DNA of 64,000 bases, taken from contig NC_046681.1 of the NCBI RefSeq assembly GCF_009870125.1, positions 11,297,001-11,361,000 of the forward strand. Direction: 5' to 3'. The position numbers and the translations under genes were made by a program. Position 1 is the first letter of the stretch. Each line of letters begins with the position of its first letter. Origin of the DNA: Drosophila pseudoobscura (lineage: Eukaryota; Arthropoda; Insecta; Diptera; Drosophilidae). Positions 13,810 through 26,229 of the stretch are shown here, piece by piece. Below the pieces are notes generated by a model. That model worked only from the letters and a program-made list of their open reading frames with translations. It made no database searches and was not told the DNA's origin.

Positions 13810-16510
13810 TGCACTCTCACTCAGACAGCCACGCCCACTTGGCGCTGGCAAAAGCCAAACATCAAACATTATTTTTCTCTGGTATTTTATGCCAGGTATT
13901 TCAAGAGAATGTGGGTATATTGGGCTCAAAGAGGAGTATGTAATGGGTAGGAGAATACATTTCGGAATCCCTAAGGTATCAGTATCGAAACATAATGGAT
14001 CTAGCCTTGGATATAATCTGTCTACCCTATACTTTGAATACAATAAAACCTCTTAAATTTGACTAGAATGAAAGAAAACTTAAATGTGGACATAGGGCAA
14101 TACATATAAGATACAACGTTCGAAATACTATTATAGCTTTAAAGAAGATCAAATTTCCCAGCCATGAAGAGTATTTTTTGGCTTTCTTTTATTTTAAAAC
14201 TATTTTTATTATTAAAATATCGTTTAATCATGATAGCTGGAACAAAGAAAACTTATTCCCTGCGAAATAAAAGTAGCTGATCTTTGGCTCTATTTTATAA
14301 CTAGATATTATCTACCAATCCATTAAATATCTATAAGAAAAAACCATATTTTCAATAAAAAAAATTACATTTAATACCCAAAAGTTCTATATAAAATAGG
14401 GTCTTATACAAAAATGTATATTTATTTATTTATATTAATTTTTGGCACTGTCGTTGCAATAGTTTCTTCCCATTTAAATACTTTTCTTTTCATACTTTCC
14501 TTTCAAGGGTATCTTATAGTCGAAATATCCATTGGATATCCTGTATATATTTGTTGCTGTTGCGTAATTTACCACCAAACAGCGCAGAGTGGATGAATAG
14601 GGGTGACGCCCGCATGGGTAAAATTAATAGGCATAATAATTTTTTGACAGCACACCCAAGGATAACGCACACCCGGACATACAGCAGACAGGCAGCAGCA
14701 ACCCATCAGAGTCCTTTGCATGCGGTGGTAGTACATTTTTTGTTGTTGTTTTTGTTGCCCTCGTCTTCTACTACTGGGGGGAAAGACACGTTGAGTGACG
14801 GGCAGGTTGATGATAAATGATGTCGCTGATGTTGGGTCCCCGCGGCACCCGGCACTTGCCTCTTGCCACGTCATGGAAGCAATCATTTGGGAGGAAGGCT
14901 CCCCATATCGCCTCTGGCCCTGACAGAGACAGTCAGTCGTTGAGGCTCAGTCGTCGCCTGATTACTTTGATGACGTTGCCACATATTTGTGTACACTCCG
15001 TACTCGTATTCGTATGCTTCTTCTTCCCCCCTCCATGGGGCAGGCAAGACTCACAGGAATGAAATTCATAATATTTTGTGCACTCTCACTTAGGGCCTGA
15101 AATCGAAGGAATTTGTTTTCTTTTTTTCTTGCTGAAAAGGTTCGATAAGGGAAGTAGAATAATTCTGTGGGTATCATATTTATTTAGGAAATACTATTTG
15201 TATTATTTATTTAGAGAGCACTCTAGGGAATGATAATATTTCTTATTGATCTTAAATGTATGTTTTACAATTTCTCAGATGACATTCTTTCAATGGGGTT
15301 TCCTGTTCATAGGAGAATGCTTCACCAAAATATGTTCTTTAGAAAATAGTGCGGAATCCATATGTACTTTGTACAAATTTTTGAAAAGAAAAGATTGAAA
15401 TGTAATTAGGGTTGGTATTGGGTTTTGGGATATAAATGATCATCTTTCCTGAAGGTATTGGAATATGGAATATCTAGGGATATATGTATGTCTAGATTAT
15501 TGGATCTTAGAGAGCCTCAGGAAAAAGAAATTATCAGAGAATGATGCAACACTTAATCATATTTCCCAAACTGTTTTCAGAGTATCATAAATAAATAATT
15601 TCGTTCGAAAAATTAATATATTATCTTGTCTTTTTCGATTATTTTTGGGCTTGGCCAAATAATGTTGAATAATTAATTGATGAAATGTTTTTGGTGCGTG
15701 TGTCGCCCTGACATTGAATAATTGCTTTCCATTTGGGCAAAAACCACACTCGTCACAACTCTCTCCCCTCTCCAAATACGGAATACTCGTACACCTAAAA
15801 TATATGCCTAGAAAGACCAACCAGCAAAAGGAAAAAGTTAAGACAGATTCCATGTGATATGTGCAAAGTCATCAGGATCTAATCTATCAGTGACGATGTG
15901 TCAATTTAAAGTGTGAGAAAATTGCCGGGGATGATGGATGCGTGGATAGATGCACGGATGGGGAGGGCTGGATGGATGGATGGATGGTTGATGATTATAA
16001 TGAAAAGAAGAAAAAGTAATTAGTGCGGTTCAATGATGTGTGTATTCATCATTTTTCAGGAAAATATTTCCAAAAATGGTAGATATAATTGAGTTATAAG
16101 CAAGAATAGGCCTTAAAAAGTTTCATAACAAAAGTTTTTCCTGTAATTGGATGGATATCCGCCTTTAAAATCAATACAGGCAAATTTTCAACAGTTTTAA
16201 TGCACAGTTTTAGCTGATCCCAAGTTTGAGAAGCTCTTGTGCTGCATGCTGCAGTTTGAAAAGCACAGCTTTGCTCTCTCACTGTGACAAGCCCTCGAAA
16301 ACTCGCTAACTCTCACTTTAATTTTCTTTTGCTTCCATTCCTACACCATGTGCCAATAAAAAGGGTATGGCGCCCATGCTCTTCCAATTGCAGTTCTCTC
16401 TTCCCCTCTCCAACCCTCTCGCTCGGAAACAAAACGTAAGAGCATGGCGCCTTACCTTGCATATCTACACTCTGCACGAGATCACACTCTCACACCCACG
16501 CAATCTTTCG

Positions 16511-16530
16511 CTCTCTCTCTCTCTCTCTCT
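16511..16530. repeat. (CT)10 tract
   Basis: Uninterrupted CT run (GAGA on the minus strand), just upstream of the candidate first exon ending at 16766. Confidence 0.95.
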
Positions 16531-16566
16531 GACCACTCCCGCAAGAATCGTTGACCGCGTGCGGTC

Positions 16567-16766
16567 ATTGCTGCTGCTGCTGCAATTAATTAATTGATTA
16601 AAGTGCTCAAAACCAATCCAATTGCAACGAAATTTGTGTGAAAATGTGGGCAAATGTCTGGCCGGTCGAGTAGTGTAATTAGTTTTGTGCAAAGTCGGCG
16701 TTAAATATGCATAAAATGTGTGTTTTAATTGCGAATTGCACAATATGCGTTGCCAGCATTCAAACG
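16567..16766 (+). other. Candidate first exon of an unknown transcript
   Basis: A CT/GAGA-rich stretch is followed by DNA with the base composition of a fly 5' leader. At 16707 an ATG opens a 20-codon frame (MHKMCVLIANCTICVASIQT) that runs straight into a textbook splice donor, ACG|GTAAGTG, at 16766/16767. I found no matching downstream exon, so this could be a coding first exon, a noncoding RNA exon or chance. An upstream ATG starts a short frame that ends at once, which weakens the coding reading. Confidence 0.25.
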
Positions 16767-17390
16767 GTAAGTGCTATATGCCTGTGTGTGTGTGTGTTTG
16801 AGCTGATTTTTTTTCCACAGACGCGCCGTAATTGAGTGATTCTATGAATTCGAGTGTTACTCAAACAAAAACCGTAGAAAATCAAGTGTAATTCAGAAAC
16901 TATTGACCCTGGGCCTGGTAAGAGAGCTTTATTAGAGGCGCAGAAGAGAGTCAACGTAACAATGCGAAATAACTGAAATGAACTGAACACGAAAGCGATT
17001 CCCGTACGCCATGAAATGGCTCATAAATAAAACAATTGAGTGAAAAAATAAATCAAACACTTAATACAATAGTTTCCGCTTTTGTTACTCTCGTATTATG
17101 GGTTCATTTCCAACCTCCTTCTACCCGACTCTGCTGTGCACTCGCATAAAATGCTCATAAATTAAAATAACTGTAAAACAAGAAGAGAGAACCAACCGAA
17201 GCGAGGGATACCCTAGATAGTGACGTTTTGATGGTTGGTTTTTAGTTGTTTAACCCCAATTGAAACTTTAACCTCTAAGATTTCGACTGATTGTTCCTGT
17301 GACAAATGGTAATCCGATCTTTACTATTTCAGCTGCTGGAAGGACATATAATGAAGCTCATTGCTAGAATACTTGCCACACTCTTCAGTC

Positions 17391-17410
17391 ATACCCTCTA
17401 CGAAGGGTAT
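17391..17410. repeat. ATACCC...GGGTAT palindrome
   Basis: ATACCCTCTACGAAGGGTAT, followed by AATAAACCC. One of the cleanest members of the family. Confidence 0.8.
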
Positions 17411-17716
17411 AATAAACCCATTGTGTGAATTGCACGGAGTGCTGTGCGGGCTGCGGTGTGTGGCCATTGTAAGGCCTCCTGGGCCTCCTCACTAGGCCTG
17501 GAAATTAGCATACAAACTGTCTGGCAGAAAATCCACCCATTGAGCGAGGGAACGGGAACCGACTCGAACCAGGTGAGTCGCACGATAATATTAATATGTA
17601 CCTCACTTAATCATAAATGCCCGGCGACATGCAAAGGCCCCATCCCCCTCCCCGTGCTGCTCCGCGCCATCCTGTGCGACAATTGATGTATGGAGCGTAC
17701 TGCCAACCCGTTTTGC

Positions 17717-17740
17717 ATACCCTTTTGTTGAGGGGGGTAT
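17717..17740. repeat. ATACCC...GGGTAT palindrome
   Basis: Six-base arms with a 12-base loop, followed by AAAGGTTTT. Only about 310 bp from the copy at 17391. Confidence 0.7.
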
Positions 17741-17970
17741 AAAGGTTTTTGCAAAAAGAAAAAAAAGAAAGAAACAAATTTGTATCATGAGTATTTTATC
17801 AATATTAATAATATTTCTTAACATAAAACATACAAAAATTTATAAGAGGTATAAAATTAATAATATTAAGGTATATTTTTGAAGGAAACTTGGTCTATTT
17901 ATTAACCGAAAAAAATATTAAGTCGGAAAACATTTTAAAATCAACACCAGATGCAATTTCACCTTTGACT

Positions 17971-17990
17971 GCTAAGCTACTCTGTGACAG
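17971..17990 (+). repeat. Dispersed GCTAAGCTACTCTGT motif
   Basis: GCTAAGCTACTCTGTGACAG. Its relatives at 36801 (minus), 40054 (plus) and, more weakly, 50474 (minus) all run into GAGAGAGA. Confidence 0.6.
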
Positions 17991-20900
17991 AGTGCCAGAG
18001 AGAGGCCTAATTATATATCAATCAAGTCAAAAAAAGGTCATCAAAGGGTAACTAAAGCTTAGTACTCTTTCTCTCCCTCTCTCTCTATCTCTAGCTCTCT
18101 CGTTAGTTGAAAGCTTAACCGCCAGGCATTTGAAAATTGGGCGTCTCGCTGCCAACAAGTTGCATGTCGCTAACTAGTTAATAATAATGCCTTTGGACAA
18201 AAAAGTGGCAACCTGTATGACGTGACGCATTGCATGACATGCAAGGGGGAGGTGGTGGTGGTGGTGCTGCTGCTGCTGGTACGGAGTATACCGTGCCACC
18301 CCAAAATACGAACCGAAACTAAACCAAATTAGAAGCCTTTTCATTTTGTTGTTGGATAATTTATGACCCAGCACTTTTCGAGTCAATTCAACCAAGCGTT
18401 AATCGTCGTTTGACTCGTTTTTCGTAGGCCCAACAATGGGCATAGCTTGGAAAACAAGTCCAGTCCACAGATCGGGGCGGTCGGCGGTCCGTTCTCAATG
18501 GAATGCTGGGGGAGGGGGTACCACCCGGGCACTCTCTTTTGTCGCATTGTCGTCGTTTGTCCGCCTGCCCATATGACGGCTACTGTTTTGTTACTACATT
18601 CGTATTATTGTAATTTGCCAGCTCCGGCCACAAGAGGGGGCATGGCCCCAGGCCTGCCTGCCACGTTGACAGCGTGTCATTTTCGTATCGTTTTGTTTAG
18701 TCATAGTCACAGTGTGTGCCGTGCCCCCCCGTCAAGCCACCCAGCCGCCCCCTTCTCTCCTGTGCTCTTGTACTCTTGTACTCTGTTTCCTCGCTTCAGT
18801 TAACTGGTTTACTTTTCTGGGTTTTTTTCTATGGTTTTTCCTCTCTTTGGACTCTTTTTGTTTTGTGCTGCCATCTATGGCATGTTTCATAATTAATTGT
18901 GAAATTATACGCAGACATATGCAAAAATGGTCAGTCATAATTTTTCATGTGGTTGTCAGTTTTTTTTTTTTTGCCCTTACAAAAAGAAAAAGAAGTGGAA
19001 GGCATAGCGAAGTGGTTATTAATGTTGCAAGGTTCCAGCAAATTATAGATGGGGAATATATGCCAGGCTTTGGAGTGGTCTGACATAGGTGGGTAAAAAA
19101 AGGGTTCTACCTCTTTCCCAGTGAGGCTTAGCTTGGGTTTTTATGTGTCCAAAGAACTCAAAGGTAGAACTCAAACAGTGAGAGTTGTTTTTATATTTTT
19201 AGCATTTATTTTTTATATTTTATTAGTTAAAAAAATGTTTTTAAAGTGTATCTCCAAATATCTCTATTTTTTTTTTTTATTTATTATTCATGGTAATATT
19301 GTTCCTCTGAAAGCCTAAACTTTCATTTTTCTTCTTGTATCCCTTTATCGGACATTCCCTTTCAACACGTAACAGCACGCAAGGATTTCGAAAGAATAGG
19401 TTCATGCCACATGCCTCAGAAGGCTGTCAGAAATTTGAACTCTTACAATTCATAGAAATTAATTGGTTTCCATGGCAGAGTGGCAACGTCCGTGTTGCGG
19501 AAGGAACTACTTGCGGACGGCAACGACGACTACATAAAAGTAGTATAAAACCAAGAGGGCCAATGCAAATCAGGAAACAACATCAACACCTGCTCGATTC
19601 ACAAAAACTTGAAGGGCCCCCCAAACGTCGTCAGTCGATGAAACTGCGGAATAACATGGCTCGGGGAACTGTCATTCCCTCCGGTAAATGGAGGTTGTGG
19701 GGTTGACGTGTCAACTGTCAATTTGTATTTGATATGCTGTCACTTGGGGCGGGCGGACCACATTGCCACCCCACAGCCCACACAGAGAAATCACAACAAA
19801 TAGACGACAATTGACGGCCCACAAGTCGAAGCCGACAGTCGCGGGGGCCTACAGTGGAGACACCGAGAGAGTCTTTGGTTTACAAATTATTCCCTGTACT
19901 TGCATGTGGACGTTGCACTGTATCTTAAACGGGGGAGGCCCCTTACGCAGCAGGGGTCACACACTCGGCAATTGAACTTTGTCACTCGTAGGCGGTGCGG
20001 CCCCACCATTCGACTGCTGCTAAATGCTCGTGTCAGGAGACTTTATTTGTCTTACTTATTTATGTTTATGTGTTTTCTTGCACACTCTGCTCTGGGGCGT
20101 TTGCTAAATTAGGCGCACGTCCGTTCCGGGTAGAGGATTGGGAATTGCGGATGTGGGGCTATCCCCCCTCCCCCCCACACCAATCTACCCACACGAACTT
20201 CTTCTCTTAGGAGCAGCAACAGCGGCAGCAGCTGTGCCTAATTTATTTCATTGGACGTGCCCCCGTTTTGGCCCGCCCATCGACTCGAATCAAACCCAAC
20301 CAAACGAAAACCCAGAACGAATCCCACAGTTTGAAGATTTATTTCATTCTGAAGCACATTAAAATTTTACAAATTGCTTAAATCAAATAAATGGCCGCGT
20401 TTATGTTGATAAATTGAGTTCTTTGAGGGCGGGCGCGGCAAAGGCAAAGGCAAGTTCTCTGATTCACACAATTTGGGAATTACAAGGGTGATGGAATTAG
20501 TGGAATGGAACCATTTTTTAGAAGAGACACTGGAATTAGTGGAATGAATGAGTATTTTCAAGGGGGTTTCCTCTTTCGGTTGTAGCTATTCGATGGCTTT
20601 ATAAAGGTCAAAGTAGAGCGAAAGGAGGGTTTTGTTCTCCCTTGAGAGAATTCTTTAATTTCTTCCCTGTAAAAGTTTCCCATAAGCAAAAGGAGATCAT
20701 TCGATAGAAATAAGACAAAAAAGACGATAGTTCTATGATAAAAATACTAGTTCTTTAACCAAATGAGATTGTAAAATTAAACCTACACAAAATTGTAGAA
20801 AACTAAAAGTAAAAAATTAAAAAAAAACTCATTTAATTTTTTAAAATCTTTTAATTTGGAATACATTTTTGCTTTTTTAGTAAAATTTTCTGTATATAAT

Positions 20901-21296
20901 TTATAGTTGCATCCAATTTAGATTCCAAAGGAGAGCAAAACTATTACCTTGTTGCCATCTTCGCTGAAGTCCGCTTCCGATAACGATAACGATAAGTACT
21001 ACTTTTATATGGATATGGGTGTACACCTAAGTGACTCTTTTGCATAATGAATGAAGAACCAAAGAGCAAAGAAGCAACTTAACGACTTGACATCTGCAGA
21101 CATGGCCACCATAATACTTTGTATGTAAATTTTGCCAATAAAGTAATTTCTTTTAATGAGCCGCGGGCATCGCCACCAGAACCAGAGACAGAGAGAGAGA
21201 CAGAGGGAGGGCAGCCAAAGAAGCAAAGAAGATATGGGAGAACGAGGAGAGACATTAAGTATCGCATAAAGTAACAAAATGAATTAGGCCCCGACA

Positions 21297-21328
21297 TGAT
21301 GATGATGATGATAATGATGATGATGATG
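21297..21328. repeat. (ATG)n microsatellite
   Basis: ATGATG repeats with one ATA interruption. Confidence 0.9.
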
Positions 21329-22008
21329 GTAGCGCAGTGGAAGTGGTGCTGCCCCTATCAACGTGGTAGTCTCTCGAACGCGCGGAAGTAATTGAGTTAA
21401 ATATGCACAAGACGACAGCATAAATTATGCGCCACAGAAGAAAACAAAACGAAAGAGTTAAATGTGGTCTTGTGGCCGCGAGAGGAGAGAAGTCGAACCC
21501 CCAGAACTCGGCCCGAAGACAGCAAACAAAAGGCAACAAATGAGGGGCAGCCTACTTATCAACATCATGGGAACCGAATGTTAAAAACCCTCCATACCCT
21601 CCAGATCCAGGGGTTGCAAGTATGTACTTGAAAAAGTGTGCATAACTAATTTCGATAATGAACTATGAAATTTGTTAGCTGCGTCCTGCGACTGTTACCC
21701 CTTTTTTGTTTGTGTCACAAGGATTTCGATTTTGGAATTTATTTTGCTGTCATAAATTTTGAAATAACAATTATAGCCATTTGTAGCGCACGAATTTGCA
21801 TACTCCACGGCTGTCCTGTCCCAAAAGGAAGACATAATTCATCCAGCCCATTGTCAGAGAACAGAGACACAGCTATAAGGGATAAGAAGGGAAGGAATAC
21901 CATGAACAATGCGCAGAATGTTTTTGTATTTCGAACAGGAACCACATTCAGCTCAAAAGGCCTTTCGCTTAGGGGAAATTTTTATAAGAATTAACGTCAT
22001 AGGCTGTA

Positions 22009-22014
22009 TTTATT
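22009..22014 (-). terminator. Poly(A) signal of first FReD gene
   Basis: AATAAA on the minus strand 71 bp past the stop codon. Another AATAAA at 22055-22060 is closer. Confidence 0.5.
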
Positions 22015-22084
22015 GGATTAAAATATGGAAAATACTCTGCGATGATTTAAACCATTTATTCACGTGTATTTTGCTGATTCTCCA

Positions 22085-22988
22085 TCAAGTTTGATCTCTA
22101 ATCATCATCTGAACAAATTCCCTGTAATAATAAAGTCTCGTGGGGCTAATGAAATGAAACAAAATTAAAATAAGAATACAAATCTTAAAAAATATCGTAT
22201 AAAATTACCTATCAGTGTTGGATTGGCTGTACCACCAGCCTCCATGATTGACGTAAGCGGGTCTATAATATTCGTCGACATAATTCTCCCGATCGTAAGT
22301 TGAAAATGTGACATTCACTTGTCCTTGGAAATAATCATAGATAGTTCCATTCAGATGAGTTATGGACTTTAGGTTAAAGCCGTCATCCTCGTTTCCCAAG
22401 CGAAAATCGAACCATTTTCCAAAGAATTCTTTACCGCTTTCATTTGCATAAAGATACAATTCCTGGGGACTCGCTTCGGTCATCAAATGTAGTTTCTCCA
22501 GGCCAATGAAGAAGGTTCCGTTGATCTCACCAAAACCCTGCTTATATTCAGACCAATTCTTGCTAAAGCTATCCGTACAGCAGTCGATTTTCCGCATAAC
22601 AACTGTCCAGCCGGGACCAGCCATCTGCGAATCGCAGGGTACTGCGAAGGGGTGGAGGCCAGGCACATGGATCACATGGATTTCCGAGGAGTAACCGAAT
22701 GCCCGACAACTAGTGGGGGGATGTTCGGTGTGGATCATCTTTTCCTCCCATGAACTCAGGAACCGAAGCAGGAAGTTGAGTGGCGAAAAGCAAAAGAAGC
22801 CGCACTGTTCCTCCAAGGAAGTAACCTTTATGGAAAACAAGTTATAATGCCGCATGAATTTTCTTCGTTATTAAAGAACTTCCTACCTTTTGGCCCAAAT
22901 CTACATTGGTTTCCGCCATGACGTTTAACCAAGAAAAGACTAAAACCAACACAAAAATCGAATATTTCAACATTTTAGAGGAGAACAT
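22085..22988 (-). CDS. Secreted fibrinogen-related protein (FReD 1)
   Basis: Three exons on the minus strand: 22988-22887, 22825-22209 and 22121-22085, with GT-AG introns of 61 and 87 bp; the product is 251 aa. The first ATG after the initiator gives MFSSKMLKYS and a hydrophobic signal peptide; 22973 is an alternative start. A short Cys motif (LEEQCGFFCF) follows. A fibrinogen-like domain runs from about residue 74 and shows SCRAFG, GPGWTVVMRK, GFGEINGTFFIGLEKLHLMT, SPQELYLY and near the end NHGGWWYSQSN. FReDs are typically secreted recognition or adhesion proteins. Here the C-terminal disulfide pair normally flanking the GGWW segment is missing, and the usual calcium loop reads TYDRENYVDEYY, so calcium and ligand binding may be altered. 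Several Asn-glycosylation sequons are visible (NWS, NGT, NES, NVT). There is no coiled coil, unlike its two neighbours. The ligand is unknown. Confidence 0.88.
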
Positions 22989-23018
22989 TCTTGTTGCTTG
23001 AGGTTCCACGAGTGAAAA

Positions 23019-23026
23019 GCAACTGA
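23019..23026 (-). promoter_or_regulatory. Initiator of FReD 1
   Basis: TCAGTTGC with predicted +1 at 23024, 36 nt before the first ATG. The same initiator word sits 39 and 44 nt before the ATGs of the two paralogues. A TTAAAG word near 23058-23063 is too far for a normal TATA box. Confidence 0.55.
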
Positions 23027-23338
23027 GAAGCAAGTTCTGGTGGGGCAAGAAAAAGGTCTTTAATCAAGCATCCAGAAATACATTTTATCAGCAAGAAAGT
23101 CGCTGAATATATATAAACTTATCGGCTATGAAGTCGGGTTGTACTTACTCCGAGGAGCATTTGGGCAAGCTTTCAGGGAATGCATTTTTTATAGATATTT
23201 AAAATGCAAATAAACAGAAGAAAAAATAATCAAATAAATATTACAATTATAATACAAATTTGAATAAAAGTTTGGTGTTCTCCATATTTATTGAACCAAA
23301 AAAAATACCAGAAAATAACAGAAAAACCAGCATTAACT

Positions 23339-23344
23339 TTTATT
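23339..23344 (-). terminator. Poly(A) signal of FReD 2
   Basis: AATAAA on the minus strand about 125 bp past the stop codon. Confidence 0.5.
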
Positions 23345-23467
23345 TTTTAAACTATTTTTTTAACGTTAGTTCACGGTAGCTTCATCAATTACCGAAGAAT
23401 TCAAAAATTGTATTTAAATATATAAAAATACTTCTCTATCAAGGGCGCATAATGGTTCCTTCTTCTA

Positions 23468-25997
23468 TTATTGGATCTCTCTGAACTTAATGGTCAATTG
23501 CTTCCAGTCCCTAGAACTGAATGGCCTGCAGATACAAGTGAAATAGTTAAATAGAAATGGATATAATAAGTCAAGAATTTTGTAATATATATTTACATTT
23601 TTCGTTTCATAAGAACCTGAATCGCCATAAGCGCTTTTATTTCGGTAATGGAGTACTTTCTGTTTGGTAAATTATCATCGACCGACCTGAGTGTGTAGTC
23701 TTCTTCTGCGTTGCCCATTTTGAAGCGAATGTCTTGAACCGAAGAACTTCTGCCATCCACAAATTTTACTTGGATAAGAATTTCGTGTGGCGAGGCCTGT
23801 GTCATGAAATACAGATTCTTGCGGCCGATGAAAAATGAATCATTTCCATTGTTGAACGGCTTTTCTTTATATTGAGCAAGCTTCTTTTCTAGACTAGCCG
23901 ATCCCTCAAGCTCTTGCAAAATAATTGTCCAACCCCTTTCGTCTGGTTCTGCCAAAGGAACATCGATTGTATGAGTCTCGCTGATTTTTGGGTCTGCATT
24001 ATCCAAAATATGCCTAATAAACTGCTCCTTTTTTTTAATTTGTTCCTCCTTTTGTTCTAATAATTCATCCTTGCTCGTCAGTTGCATCTTCACATTCGCG
24101 ATTTCTTTTTGCAGATTCTTCAAGGTACTATCTTTCTTTTTTAAGAGTTCATCCTTTTCTTCCATCGTTTTCTCCTTCTTTTTTAATAGTTCATCCTTTT
24201 CTTCCATCTTTTTCTCCTTCTGTTTTAATAGTTCATCCTTGTCTTCCATCGTTTTCTCCTTCTGTTTTAATAGTTCATCCTTTTCTATCATTGTTTTCTC
24301 GTTTTGTTCTAAAATTTCATCCTTGCTCTTCAGTTGAATCTTCACATTCGCGATTTCTTCTTGCAGATCCTTCATGGTACTATCCTTCTTTTTTAATAGT
24401 TCATCCTTTTCTTCCATAATTTTCTCCTTCTGTTTTAAGAGTTCATCCATTTCTTCCATATTTTTCTCCTTTTGTTTTAATAGTTCATTCTTTTCTATAA
24501 TTTTTTTCTCGTTTTGTTCTAAAAGTTCATCCTTGCTCTTCAGTTGAATCTTCACATTTGCGATTTCTTCTTGCAGATCCTTCATGGTACTATCCTTCTT
24601 TTTTAATAGTTCATCTTTTTCTTCCATAATTTTCTTCTTCTGTTTTAAGAGTTCATCCTTTTCTTCCATCGTTTTCTCCTTTTGTTTTATAATTTCATCC
24701 TTTTCTATCATCGTTTTCTCGTTTTGTTCATCCTTTCTCTTCAGTTGCATCTTCACATTCGCGATTTCTTCTTGTAGATTCTTCAAGGTATTGTCCTTCT
24801 TTTTTAATAGTTCATCTTTTTCTTCCATATTTTTCTCCTTCTTTTTTAAGAGTTCATCCTTTTCTTCCATATTTTTCTCCTTTTGTTTTAATAGTTCATC
24901 CTTTTCTATCATCGTTTTCTCGTTTTGTTTTAAAAGTTCATCCTTGCTCTTCAGTTGAATCTTCACATTCGCGATTCCTTCTTGCAGATCCTTCATGGTA
25001 CTATCCTTCTTTTTTAATAGTTCATCTTTTTCTTCCATAATTTTCTCCTTCTGTTTTAAGAGTTCATCCTTTTCTTCCATCGTTTTATCCTTTTGTTTTA
25101 TAATTTCATCCTTTTCTATCATCGTTTTCTCGTTTTGTTCATCCTTTCTCTTCAGTTGTATCTTCACATTCGCGATTTCTTCTTGCAGATTCTTCAAGGT
25201 ACTATCCTTCTTTTTTAATAGTTCATCCTTTTCTTCCATAATTTTCTCCTTCTGTTTTAAGAGTTCATCCTTTTCTTCCATCGTTTTATCCTTTTGTTTT
25301 ATAATTTCATCCTTTTCTATCATCGTTTTCTCGTTTTGTTCATCCTTTCTCTTCAGTTGCATCTTCACATTCGCGATTTCTTCTTGCAGATTCTTCAAGG
25401 TACTATTCTTCTTTTTTAATATTTCAACCTTTTCTTCCATATTTTTCTCCTTTAGCTCCTTACTTGTCAGTTGCAACTTCAATCTGTCGATTTCTTCGTT
25501 CAGATCCTTCACGGTATTGTTTTTCTGTCTGTTTAACTTTTTCAACTCTCCACTGAGCTCCAATCTGAGGTTCTGCACCTTATCGATGGTTTCTTTTAGG
25601 TCATTCTTGAGGCCAGAAGAACTTCGCTCATCTACCAACTTTTTATTGAGAAATTCTACTTGAGTTTTGTATTTGGTAACCTTCTCATTTTGGTCTTGAA
25701 GTTGGTTCTGAATTCCACTTATTTGTAGATCCTTCTGATGGCATATTCCCATGTATTTAAGCAACGGCTTGACGGTGGGATAACAAACGGAAGCGCATTG
25801 ATCTTCCAGTTCTCTTGATACAAAACACGACTGTGAATGTTTTAGACAATAAGTTAAAAGATATGTTACGGTGTTTACCGATTTTGAAATGCCAGAAAAT
25901 GTTGTCTTACCTCTTGGTTTTCATGGAAATCTGAACCACGTGTCAAATTCTCCGTCAAATTAAAAAAAACCAACAGAATAATACAAATATTCAACAT
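23468..25997 (-). CDS. Secreted fibrinogen-related protein with giant coiled-coil array (FReD 2)
   Basis: Three exons on the minus strand: 25997-25911, 25830-23597 and 23525-23468, with introns of 80 and 71 bp; the product is 792 aa. Exon 1 is a 29-residue signal-peptide exon (MLNICIILLVFFNL...). Exon 2 opens with SCFVSRELEDQCASVCYPTV, the same Cys motif as in FReD 3. Residues about 80-640 are coiled coil, of which about 172-620 is a repeat array built on a 14-residue unit such as EKDELLKQKEKTME. Residues about 645-792 are a reduced fibrinogen-like domain (GWTIILQELEGSASL, SFFIGRKNLYFMTQASPHE, MGNAEEDYTL) that has no cysteine and lacks the calcium/GGWW region. The last exon reads PFSSRDWKQLTIKFREIQ. 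The product is predicted to be a secreted oligomeric rod; partner unknown. Confidence 0.88.
24045..25404 (-). repeat. In-frame higher-order repeat inside FReD 2
   Basis: Seven occurrences of an LQEEIANVK block mark six full units of 67, 67, 70, 67, 70 and 84 residues, plus a partial seventh. Each unit holds three to five 14-residue (42-nt) subrepeats. Sizes differ by an LLK insertion (67 versus 70) or one extra subrepeat (84). All length differences are multiples of three bases, so the frame is kept. Confidence 0.92.
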
Positions 25998-26028
25998 ATT
26001 CTGGGAATATACCTTGAACACAACACAA

Positions 26029-26038
26029 TACCAACTGA
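26029..26038 (-). promoter_or_regulatory. Initiator of FReD 2
   Basis: TTCAGTTGG with predicted +1 at 26036, 39 nt before the first ATG. A TATAAGAG word at 26083-26090 is too far upstream (about -54) for this initiator but could serve another start. Confidence 0.5.
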
Positions 26039-26229
26039 ATTCGCATTTGCATGGAAGTTGCAATGAAATCTGAAGCTCTCAGCTCTTATAGAGCTCTTAT
26101 CATGATTCCTCAGGGCAGCATTATATACTATGGGCTCTTCCCCGGTCACATCGGAGTTAAGGGTTATCAGTGTTTTACACAATTTACCCTACGATTGTGT
26201 ATGTATGGGATGAGCAATGATTGAGTCTA

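Larger units (their letters stand above)
6060..16365. other. Intergenic, AT-rich, no gene seen
   Basis: Long gene-free stretch. It contains CT/GA tracts, an AT-rich block (about 11080-11700), CA repeats and two ATACCC...GGGTAT palindromes. Open frames such as 172 codons at 13222-13740 (minus) start at a non-ATG codon and show no recognisable domain. Confidence 0.6.
16780..22004. other. Intergenic
   Basis: No supported gene. It contains two palindromes, a GCTAAGCTACTCTGT motif at 17971, a GTGGTG/GCTGCT tract near 18250-18280 and an ATGATG tract near 21300. A good donor-like site (CAG|GTGAGT) occurs at 17571 but has no convincing exon context. Confidence 0.55.

Noticed and set aside
17444..17583. 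Possible exon ending at CAG|GTGAGT near 17571
   Set aside because: Good donor by itself, but no supported start, acceptor or partner exon; kept only as a note in the intergenic entry.
19335..19706. 123-codon plus-strand frame
   Set aside because: Non-ATG start and no domain or splice context; judged chance.
24584..25663. Long plus-strand frames (124 and 222 codons) over FReD 2, rich in Ser/Phe
   Set aside because: They are the antisense of the periodic coiled-coil repeat: the 42-nt unit lacks stops in that frame. There is no signal, domain or splice support.
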